64,000 nt of DNA from CBFHMJ01 sp965656875 (lineage in GTDB: Bacteria; Pseudomonadota; Gammaproteobacteria; Enterobacterales; Alteromonadaceae). The notes under the pieces are model-generated. The model did no database searches, was not told the origin of the DNA, and saw only the letters and a list, made by a program, of their open reading frames with translations. Positions 1-6,319 of the stretch are shown in pieces. Position 1 is the stretch's first letter; every line of letters begins with the position of its first letter. Made by a program: the position numbers and the translations under genes. The DNA lies in the NCBI GenBank assembly GCA_965656875.1, contig CBFHMJ010000048.1:83372-147371 (forward strand). The letters run 5' to 3'.

Positions 1-180
1 CCGCAGAAGTGTTTATGGATCCTTGATGAACCTTTCACCGCAATAGACAAAAAGGGCGTTGCGAATCTTGAGCGTTGGATGACAATGCATACGGAAGCGG
101 GTGGCGCTATTGTTTTAACGACTCATCAGGATTTAGGTATCGCCTGTAAGCGCGTAAAACTCGATTATCAGGTCGATTAG
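1..180 (+). CDS. ccmA: Haem exporter ATP-binding subunit CcmA, C-terminal part (cut by window start)
   Basis: The frame is open from base 1 and stops at 178-180, giving the last 59 residues of an ABC ATPase. Visible are the Walker B/D-loop stretch LWILDEPFTAID and the H-loop TTHQ. Together with ccmB starting 8 bases later this identifies CcmA, the ATPase of the CcmABCD complex that releases haem-loaded CcmE during cytochrome c maturation. The Walker A and signature motifs lie outside the window. The identification rests on the short fragment plus gene order, which is the standard ccmABCDE order. Confidence 0.88.
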   Translation, partial: PQKCLWILDEPFTAIDKKGVANLERWMTMHTEAGGAIVLTTHQDLGIACKRVKLDYQVD

Positions 181-188
181 GTTTCAGT

Positions 189-875
189 ATGTCGCATTCA
201 ATCTCTTATTCCCGAGTTTTCTCCATTGTCCTTAAACGAGACTTAACTATTGCGTTACGTCATCGGGACGACATCTTCAATCCATTATTGTTTTTCTTCA
301 TTGTTGTTACTTTGTTTCCACTGGGTATTGGCCCTGAACCTGAAGTCCTTTCTCGTATTGCACCGGGTGTTATCTGGGTTGCCGCGTTGTTATCGGCCAT
401 GTTGTCTCTGGAGCGGTTGTTTAAGTCGGACTATATGGATGGTGCTCTGGAACAGATGTTACTGGCTCCATGTCCTGTTTTTGTGATCGCGCTGGCTAAG
501 ATAGTCGCTCACTGGTTGGTGACGGGGTTGCCAGTCATTCTGGTATCTCCTGTACTGGCTGTTCTTCTGCATCTTGATGAGTCAGGTTACTGGCCCCTAT
601 TTTTAACATTACTACTTGGTACGCCCGTCCTGAGTTTGATTGGCGCAATTGGCGCGGCATTGACTGTTGGACTCAGAAAAGGTGGCGTATTACTGAGTTT
701 ATTGATATTGCCGTTGTATATTCCCTTGCTAATTTTTGCGACGGGAGCGGTCGATGCTGCAACACATCAACTGCCATTTACCGGGCACATTGCTATAATA
801 GCGGCGCTTTTTGCAGGTTCTTTTGTTTTATCACCACTGGTTGTCGGTGAGTCATTGAAAGTGAGTATAAACTAA
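189..875 (+). CDS. ccmB: Haem exporter membrane subunit CcmB
   Basis: 228 residues, close to the roughly 220 of E. coli CcmB. The protein is almost entirely hydrophobic, with about six membrane segments and the family's N-terminal stretch FSIVLKRDLTIALRHRDD followed by LFFFIVVTLFPLGIGPEP. CcmB is the inner-membrane subunit that works with CcmA and CcmC in ATP-dependent release of holo-CcmE. It starts 8 bases after the ccmA stop and is followed by ccmC after one base, so the genes are almost certainly one transcription unit. Family assignment is by recognised sequence and context. Confidence 0.95.
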   Translation: MSHSISYSRVFSIVLKRDLTIALRHRDDIFNPLLFFFIVVTLFPLGIGPEPEVLSRIAPGVIWVAALLSAMLSLERLFKSDYMDGALEQMLLAPCPVFVIALAKIVAHWLVTGLPVILVSPVLAVLLHLDESGYWPLFLTLLLGTPVLSLIGAIGAALTVGLRKGGVLLSLLILPLYIPLLIFATGAVDAATHQLPFTGHIAIIAALFAGSFVLSPLVVGESLKVSIN

Positions 876-876
876 C

Positions 877-1623
877 ATGTGGAAATGGCTTCATCCACTG
901 GCGAATCCGGAAGTCTCATTTCGCTGGTCATCTATATTATTACCCTGGTTTACCGGGATCAGTATTATCCTTTTATTGATCGGCACTGGTTGGGGTTTAT
1001 TGATTTCACCCCCCGATTATCAGCAGGGCGACAGTGTTCGTATTTTTTATGTTCATGTTCCGGCTGCGATGCTTTCAATGGGGGCTTATTTGGCAATGGC
1101 CATTTCCGCGTTTATTGGCCTGGTATGGCAATACAAGCAGTCTGATGCTGCGATAGCTGCAATTGCTCCGATTGGTGCTGCTTTTACAGCCGTTGCATTA
1201 TGGACAGGAGCTGCCTGGGGTAAGCCCATGTGGGGAACCTGGTGGGTCTGGGATGCTCGACTTACTTCTGAATTAATTCTGCTATTTTTATATTTTGGAG
1301 TGATGGCACTTCAGAATGCTTTTGATGACCGGGCATCAGGTGGTAAAGCCGCAGCTATTCTCGCCATTGTTGGTGTCATCAATTTGCCAATCATTCATTA
1401 CTCTGTGGAGTGGTGGAATACTTTGCACCAGGGAGCAACGGTATTAAAGCTGGAGAAGCCATCAATAACAGCCAATATGGCCATACCATTCTTATTTAAT
1501 GTGTTTGGTTTTGGTTTTATGTTTGGTGCATTAGTGCTTTATCGATTTAAAACAGAATTGTTGATAAGCAACAGTTCCCGTCCCTGGGTTAAGAAACTCG
1601 TCAGTGAACTGGAGGTCCGGTAA
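877..1623 (+). CDS. ccmC: Haem lyase/transporter CcmC
   Basis: 248 residues with six predicted membrane helices. The tryptophan-rich periplasmic haem-handling motif of the family is visible as WGTWWVWDARLTSE (around residues 124-137). Conserved histidines lie in the flanking loops (YVHVP near residue 59 and HYSVEWWNTLHQG near 180). CcmC attaches haem to CcmE on the periplasmic side of the inner membrane. It sits immediately after ccmB and directly before ccmD, consistent with a translationally coupled operon. Confidence 0.96.
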   Translation: MWKWLHPLANPEVSFRWSSILLPWFTGISIILLLIGTGWGLLISPPDYQQGDSVRIFYVHVPAAMLSMGAYLAMAISAFIGLVWQYKQSDAAIAAIAPIGAAFTAVALWTGAAWGKPMWGTWWVWDARLTSELILLFLYFGVMALQNAFDDRASGGKAAAILAIVGVINLPIIHYSVEWWNTLHQGATVLKLEKPSITANMAIPFLFNVFGFGFMFGALVLYRFKTELLISNSSRPWVKKLVSELEVR

Positions 1624-1625
1624 TC

Positions 1626-1847
1626 ATGTTGCAGTTCTCCAGTATCTCAGAATTTTTTGCGATGGGAGGTTATGGCTTTTACGTCTGGATCTCCTATGGC
1701 GGTTTCGTTGTCGCTATGGCGGCAGTACTTGTCGCATCTGTCAGTAAGCGAAAAAACACCTTACAAAACATACAGAAAAAGCAACGACGAGACAAAAAGC
1801 TTAGTAAGTTGAAAAACGGGAGTGAAGTTAATGAATCCTCGACGTAA
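1626..1847 (+). CDS. ccmD: Haem exporter protein CcmD
   Basis: 73-residue single-span membrane protein: a short N-terminal part, one helix (about residues 17-38) and a strongly basic cytoplasmic tail rich in Lys and Arg. This is the usual shape of CcmD, which stabilises the CcmC-CcmE complex. The N-terminal stretch EFFAMGGYGFYVWISYG resembles the conserved CcmD start, where a Tyr near the membrane edge is typical. Its last 17 bases overlap the start of ccmE in another frame, a common arrangement in this operon. Confidence 0.88.
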   Translation: MLQFSSISEFFAMGGYGFYVWISYGGFVVAMAAVLVASVSKRKNTLQNIQKKQRRDKKLSKLKNGSEVNESST

Positions 1848-2313
1848 AAAAAGGCTGGTGATTTTCAGTGGTCTTATTGGTGGTGCAGTTCTGGTTGTTG
1901 GCTTTATCCTGATGGCGTTGAGTCAGAATATTGATTTATTTTATACGCCAACCGAGATACTGCAGGGCAAAAAGGATTCAGGCGTAAAACCATCGGTAGG
2001 GCAACGTATTCGAGTCGGTGGTCTTGTTGTGGCAGGCACTGTTGAACGAAATGATGAAACGTTTGATGTTAGTTTTAAACTCATGGATGTAGGCCCAACA
2101 ATTACTGTTCATTATAAAGGTCTGTTACCTGATTTGTTCAGAGAAGGCCAGGGTATTGTTGCAAATGGCACACTGATTAGTCCTAACGAAGTCAGAGCAT
2201 CAGAAGTATTAGCTAAGCATGATGAAAATTATATGCCTAAAGAGGTTGCCGACTCGTTGAAAGAGTACGATCCGGAACGATATAAACAGCTCAAATCTGC
2301 TAATCCACAGTAA
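1831..2313 (+). CDS. ccmE: Periplasmic haem chaperone CcmE
   Basis: 160 residues from the ATG at 1831. A GTG at 1822 would add three residues, but the ATG gives the family's usual MNPRRKKR start. The haem-binding histidine in KHDENY then falls at residue 130, the same number as in E. coli CcmE. An N-terminal membrane anchor (about residues 9-31) is followed by an OB-fold domain. CcmE binds haem covalently through that His and passes it to the CcmFH lyase. No ccmF follows; dnaA comes next, so the rest of the maturation pathway must be encoded elsewhere. Confidence 0.96.
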   Translation: MNPRRKKRLVIFSGLIGGAVLVVGFILMALSQNIDLFYTPTEILQGKKDSGVKPSVGQRIRVGGLVVAGTVERNDETFDVSFKLMDVGPTITVHYKGLLPDLFREGQGIVANGTLISPNEVRASEVLAKHDENYMPKEVADSLKEYDPERYKQLKSANPQ

Positions 2314-2325
2314 CGTCTTGTTCTT

Positions 2326-2345
2326 CGGGGATAGTTTTATCCCCG
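2326..2345 (+). terminator. Hairpin after the ccm operon
   Basis: Perfect 8-bp stem (2326-2333 with 2338-2345) with a 4-base loop, 12 bases after the ccmE stop. The downstream sequence has only a short T stretch, so it may be a weak terminator or a processing/stabilising hairpin. Confidence 0.5.
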
Positions 2346-2353
2346 CCTCAAAG

Positions 2354-2362
2354 TTTTCCACA
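2354..2362 (+). promoter_or_regulatory. DnaA box (one mismatch)
   Basis: TTTTCCACA differs from TTATCCACA at one position that tolerates A or T. It lies next to an AT-rich stretch. Confidence 0.5.
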
Positions 2363-2525
2363 ATTTATAAAAAACCTTAGGTTTTCTTTTAACCCTAACG
2401 TCAATATATGCTATTATTTGGCGGTTTCCCTTGTTCAAAATAAAAAATAAAAAATCGTTTAAAAACATAGAGTTATTATCTGTGTAGTTCTCAAGGGAAA
2501 ATTTAGAAACTTTTAATACTGAACT

Positions 2526-2534
2526 TGTGGATAA
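2526..2534 (-). promoter_or_regulatory. DnaA box (perfect)
   Basis: TGTGGATAA is the exact complement of the strong box TTATCCACA. It lies 100 bases upstream of the dnaA start, a typical place for DnaA autoregulation or origin binding. Confidence 0.7.
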
Positions 2535-2634
2535 ATCTAATTGATAATGCCCAATCTACCATTCCTTCCAGCTAAAAATTCCTGTAATGGGGATGATGTA
2601 AAGGAAGTCATGAACAATAATCAGGAGCTATCTG

Positions 2635-4023
2635 GTGTACCAGTCTGTCTGGAATAGTTGTCTTCAGGTATTGCAGGATGAACTTCCTTCTCAGCAATTC
2701 AGCATGTGGATCAGGCCTCTGCAAGTTGATAGCCGTGACGATACCCTTACGTTATATGCCCCCAATCGCTTCGTTCTTGACTGGGTCCGTGAAAAATATC
2801 TAAACAGGATTAATGAGATCCTGATTCAACTTTGTGGTGATGATGCACCGAAGTTGCGTTTTGATGTTGGTAATAAACCAACCGCAAAGCCTGCTGTGAG
2901 TAATCCAGCACAGTCCTCTGCGCCAGTGAATAATTACGCTGGTCAGGCTGCGCCGGAAACAAACAGACGTACTCCTCCTGCAAAACCTGCCGAAGTAAAT
3001 CATAAGTCTAATGTTCGCCGTAGCTACACGTTTGATAACTTTGTTGAAGGTAAATCAAACCAGTTAGCCCGAGCAGCGGCCAGTCAGGTCGCTGATAATC
3101 CGGGTAGTGCTTATAATCCCTTATTTATATACGGAGGCACAGGTCTCGGTAAAACGCACTTATTGCACGCGGTAGGGAACGGCATTCTGGCGAATAAAGA
3201 AAATGCCAAAGTAATTTACATGCATTCCGAGCGGTTTGTTCAGGATATGGTAAAGGCTCTTCAGAATAACGCGATTGAAGAATTCAAACGTTACTACCGT
3301 TCTGTCGACGCTTTGCTAATTGATGACATCCAATTCTTTGCAAATAAAGAGCGCTCTCAGGAAGAGTTCTTCCATACCTTTAATGCATTGCTGGAAGGTA
3401 ATCAGCAGATTATATTAACCAGTGATCGTTACCCGAAAGAAATTGATGGTGTGGAAGATCGTCTGAAAAGTCGATTTGGCTGGGGCCTTACAATAGCAAT
3501 TGAACCGCCTGAGTTAGAAACGCGAGTTGCGATTCTGATGAAGAAAGCTCAGGAGAGCAATATTCGACTACCGGATGAAGTTGCATTTTTCATTGCTAAG
3601 CGACTTCGTTCTAATGTTCGTGAATTGGAAGGCGCGTTAAACCGAGTTATTGCTAATGCCAATTTCACCGGTCGACCGATCACCATTGATTTTGTAAAAG
3701 AGGCGCTGCGCGATCTCTTAGCACTTCAGGATAAGCTGGTTACTATTGATAATATTCAGAAGACAGTTGCAGAGTATTATAAGGTCAGAGTGTCTGATTT
3801 ATTGTCTAAGCGAAGAAGTCGGAGTGTTGCCAGACCTCGTCAGTTAGCCATGGCGCTAGCGAAAGAACTAACTAATCATAGTCTTCCTGAAATTGGTGAT
3901 GCATTTGGTGGTCGAGATCACACGACTGTTCTGCATGCGTGTCGTCGTATTGCTGCGTTGAGAGAAGAGTCTCACGAGATAAAAGAAGATTACCAGAATT
4001 TGATAAGAACACTGTCTTCATAA
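2635..4023 (+). CDS. dnaA: Chromosomal replication initiator DnaA
   Basis: 462 residues starting at GTG, as in E. coli, with an AGGAG ribosome site at 2623-2627. Domain I (residues 1-75) starts with the family pattern QDELPSQQFSMWIRPLQ. A variable Pro/Ala-rich linker (about 80-125) follows. The AAA+ ATPase has Walker A GGTGLGKT (167-174) and Walker B LLIDDIQFF. The C-terminal DNA-binding domain carries the DnaA signature GGRDHTTVLHACR. DnaA binds DnaA boxes and melts oriC. It is followed after 15 bases by dnaN. Confidence 0.99.
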   Translation: MYQSVWNSCLQVLQDELPSQQFSMWIRPLQVDSRDDTLTLYAPNRFVLDWVREKYLNRINEILIQLCGDDAPKLRFDVGNKPTAKPAVSNPAQSSAPVNNYAGQAAPETNRRTPPAKPAEVNHKSNVRRSYTFDNFVEGKSNQLARAAASQVADNPGSAYNPLFIYGGTGLGKTHLLHAVGNGILANKENAKVIYMHSERFVQDMVKALQNNAIEEFKRYYRSVDALLIDDIQFFANKERSQEEFFHTFNALLEGNQQIILTSDRYPKEIDGVEDRLKSRFGWGLTIAIEPPELETRVAILMKKAQESNIRLPDEVAFFIAKRLRSNVRELEGALNRVIANANFTGRPITIDFVKEALRDLLALQDKLVTIDNIQKTVAEYYKVRVSDLLSKRRSRSVARPRQLAMALAKELTNHSLPEIGDAFGGRDHTTVLHACRRIAALREESHEIKEDYQNLIRTLSS

Positions 4024-4038
4024 CAGGGTGGGTGCGAG

Positions 4039-5148
4039 ATGAATTTAACGATAAACAGAGATTCGCTTCTAAGACCATTGACGCTGGTATCAGGCGCCAT
4101 TGAACGACGTCATACTGTCGCAATACTGTCTAATGTATTGTTGGATTTCACAGATGGTGTCTTATCGTTGACTGGTACTGATATGGAAGTCGAGCTTGTT
4201 GCGACAACCACTGACGTACAAGCCAGTCATAACTTTCGTATAACAGTACCTGCCCGCAAGTTGTTCGATATCTGTAAAAGCTTACCGGATAATGCTGAAA
4301 TCAATATTCAACTGAATAATGATTCCTTGCTTATTTCTTGTGGTAAAAGCCGGTTCACTTTATCAACACTGGCGGCGGATTCTTATCCGAATTTAGAAAA
4401 CCTTGAAGGAGAGGCTGAGTTAACGGTTAAACGGAATGAGTTAAGACGTTTAATTGAAAGCACGGCTTTTTCGATGGCGAATCAGGATGTTCGCTATTAT
4501 TTGAATGGTATGTCATTTGAGTTGGAAGGAGAAATTCTTCGAACGGTTGCAACAGATGGTCATCGTCTTGCTTTAGGCACGCATCATCTTGGTCAGGATT
4601 ATGGCCAGCAACGTCAGGTGATAATTCCTCGTAAAGGTGTACTGGAAGTACAGCGTTTGCTGGAAGATGATGACAATGAAGTTAAAATTCTGATTGGTAG
4701 CAACCACTTTAGAATGATTGATCAGCAAAGCAATTATATCTTTACGTGTAAGCTGGTGGATGGTCGTTTCCCTGATTACCGTCGTGTTATTCCTCGTAAT
4801 GGCGATAAAATTATTGTTGCACGACGGGATGATTTGAAAGATTCATTCCTTCGAGCGTCGATTTTATCAAATGAAAAATTCCGAGGTGTCAGACTTAATT
4901 TCTCTGCCACTGAGCTGTTAATTACCGCGAATAACCCAGAGCAAGAGCAGGCTGAGGAATACGTTGAAATCAATTATGGTGGAACTGATCTGGAGATTGG
5001 TTTCAACGTGAGCTATTTGATTGAGGTGTTAAATACATTAAGAACTGATGATGTACAAATCACCTTGATTGACGGAAATAGTAGTGCGTTGATTGAAGGT
5101 ATGGGCGAAGACAATTCGCAATATGTCGTCATGCCAATGCGTATATAG
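4039..5148 (+). CDS. dnaN: DNA polymerase III sliding clamp (beta subunit)
   Basis: 369 residues, against 366 for E. coli, with the three repeated clamp domains. The N-terminus LTINRDSLLRPLTLVSGAIE and the C-terminus ending QYVVMPMRI are characteristic; the C-terminal strand forms part of the peptide-binding pocket for polymerase and clamp partners. The protein is a ring-shaped dimer that tethers DNA polymerase III to DNA. It lies 15 bases after dnaA, in the classical dnaA-dnaN-recF-gyrB order, and is probably cotranscribed. Confidence 0.99.
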   Translation: MNLTINRDSLLRPLTLVSGAIERRHTVAILSNVLLDFTDGVLSLTGTDMEVELVATTTDVQASHNFRITVPARKLFDICKSLPDNAEINIQLNNDSLLISCGKSRFTLSTLAADSYPNLENLEGEAELTVKRNELRRLIESTAFSMANQDVRYYLNGMSFELEGEILRTVATDGHRLALGTHHLGQDYGQQRQVIIPRKGVLEVQRLLEDDDNEVKILIGSNHFRMIDQQSNYIFTCKLVDGRFPDYRRVIPRNGDKIIVARRDDLKDSFLRASILSNEKFRGVRLNFSATELLITANNPEQEQAEEYVEINYGGTDLEIGFNVSYLIEVLNTLRTDDVQITLIDGNSSALIEGMGEDNSQYVVMPMRI

Positions 5149-5212
5149 AGTAGCGAATAGCAACAAGTCATTCTGACAGTGATAAGAAGTGCAGGGCTTT
5201 ATCTAAACATAC

Positions 5213-6301
5213 ATGAGTATTTGTGAGTTAAAAGTAAGTGAGTTCAGGAATATTGAAGGGCTCACGATAAAGCCCGCCAAAAATATTAATTTGATTGCTG
5301 GTGCAAATGGAAGCGGTAAGACCAGTATTCTTGAAGCGTTATATTACCTCAGCCATGGTCGTTCTTTTCGAACCAATAACTATAGCAAAGTCATTAATTA
5401 CGAAAGTGATGGTTTTACGGTATTTGGTCGAATCGAGCTTGCTGACCAGGATTACACCAGGGCGTTAGGCTTACAACGTTTTCGTAGCGGTGAACTGAAG
5501 CTACGAATTAATGGTGAAGAATCAAAGCGGATATCCGATCTGGCCAGAGAGTTACCGGTTCAAATCATAACACCTGAGAGTTTTTCTTTTTTTACAGGTG
5601 GCCCTAAGGAACGACGCAAGTTTTGTGATTTAGGATTGTTTCACGTGAAACATGGGTTTCATGAAACATGGGTTCGTTTTAATAAAGTATTGAAGCATCG
5701 CAATGCTTTACTAAAGCGAAGACCCTCAAGCTATAATCGAGAATTTGATTATTGGGACATTGAATTTTGTCGGTTGGCTGAGATTATGGACTCGCTACGG
5801 CAGTCTTATGCGATAGCTCTGAATGAAAAACTGACGGAGGTAATTTCTCATTGTGATTTCTTTGATAGTGATATCTTGATTCACTATTATCCGGGATGGA
5901 ACAAAGAGTCAGATTTAAAAGAGTTATTGATGCGTTCATTTGAGCGAGATGTAAAACAAGGTTATACATCCTCGGGGCCGCATAAGAGTGACATTAAACT
6001 AAAATCAGGGAATGTGGATGTCAGCGACTCATTTTCAAGAGGGCAACTTAAACTCTTGTTATATGCAGTAAAGGTTGCACAAAATCAGTTGATTAGCGAA
6101 GTTGGTAAAGCACCAATGATGTTAATTGATGATCTTACATCTGAAATTGATAACGATAATTTAAAGAAGGTTGCCCGGCTTATTCAGCTCTCATCGGCAC
6201 AGCATTTTGTGACAAGCATCTCGCTGGATAGTGCCTCAATATTTGAAGGTGACTCTGCTGACATAGCAATGTTTCACGTGAAACATGGTGGTATAACATA
6301 A
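5213..6301 (+). CDS. recF: DNA replication and repair protein RecF
   Basis: 362 residues of SMC-like ABC ATPase fold: Walker A GANGSGKT (30-37), signature-like SRGQLKLLLYAVKVAQ and Walker B MMLIDDLTSEID near the C-terminus. RecF, with RecO and RecR, loads RecA at single-strand gaps. Two perfect 16-bp parS palindromes lie inside the coding sequence, at 5637-5652 and 6270-6285. Both are read in the same frame and both encode the peptide FHVKHG, the second one only three codons before the stop. Thus parts of this protein, including its C-terminus, are probably shaped by a DNA-level function. Confidence 0.97.
   Translation: MSICELKVSEFRNIEGLTIKPAKNINLIAGANGSGKTSILEALYYLSHGRSFRTNNYSKVINYESDGFTVFGRIELADQDYTRALGLQRFRSGELKLRINGEESKRISDLARELPVQIITPESFSFFTGGPKERRKFCDLGLFHVKHGFHETWVRFNKVLKHRNALLKRRPSSYNREFDYWDIEFCRLAEIMDSLRQSYAIALNEKLTEVISHCDFFDSDILIHYYPGWNKESDLKELLMRSFERDVKQGYTSSGPHKSDIKLKSGNVDVSDSFSRGQLKLLLYAVKVAQNQLISEVGKAPMMLIDDLTSEIDNDNLKKVARLIQLSSAQHFVTSISLDSASIFEGDSADIAMFHVKHGGIT
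5637..5652. promoter_or_regulatory. parS centromere site 1 (ParB binding), inside recF
   Basis: TGTTTCACGTGAAACA is an exact match to the bacterial chromosomal parS palindrome. ParB spreads from such sites, which lie near oriC and direct origin segregation together with ParA and SMC. A related shorter palindrome, GTTTCATGAAAC, follows at 5656-5667. Confidence 0.93.
5656..5667. promoter_or_regulatory. Degenerate parS-like palindrome next to parS 1
   Basis: GTTTCATGAAAC is a perfect 12-bp palindrome sharing the outer GTTTCA/TGAAAC arms of parS but lacking the central CG pair. It begins 4 bases after the perfect site; it may be a weak ParB site or a chance derivative. Confidence 0.4.
6270..6285. 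promoter_or_regulatory. parS centromere site 2 (ParB binding), 3' end of recF
   Basis: Second exact copy of TGTTTCACGTGAAACA, 633 bases from the first, just before the recF stop. Two exact 16-bp matches within 650 bases cannot reasonably be chance. Confidence 0.93.
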
Positions 6302-6319
6302 AAGTGGAAGCAAAATTTT

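Larger units (their letters stand above)
2314..2634. other. dnaA upstream region, candidate oriC / dnaA promoter region
   Basis: 321 bases without a gene. It contains an AT-rich central part (about 2362-2520), a near-consensus DnaA box TTTTCCACA at 2354-2362 and a perfect box in reverse orientation, TGTGGATAA, at 2526-2534. This is the position where many bacteria have oriC or an autoregulated dnaA promoter. Only two good boxes were found by eye, so calling it the origin is an inference. The co-directional dnaA-dnaN-recF-gyrB-glyQS block running rightwards would be on the leading strand if replication starts here. Confidence 0.45.

Noticed and set aside
4776..4973. Antisense frame inside dnaN, and similar antisense frames in dnaA, gyrB, glyS and polA
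   Set aside because: Each lies wholly inside a well-supported gene on the other strand and shows no independent signal.
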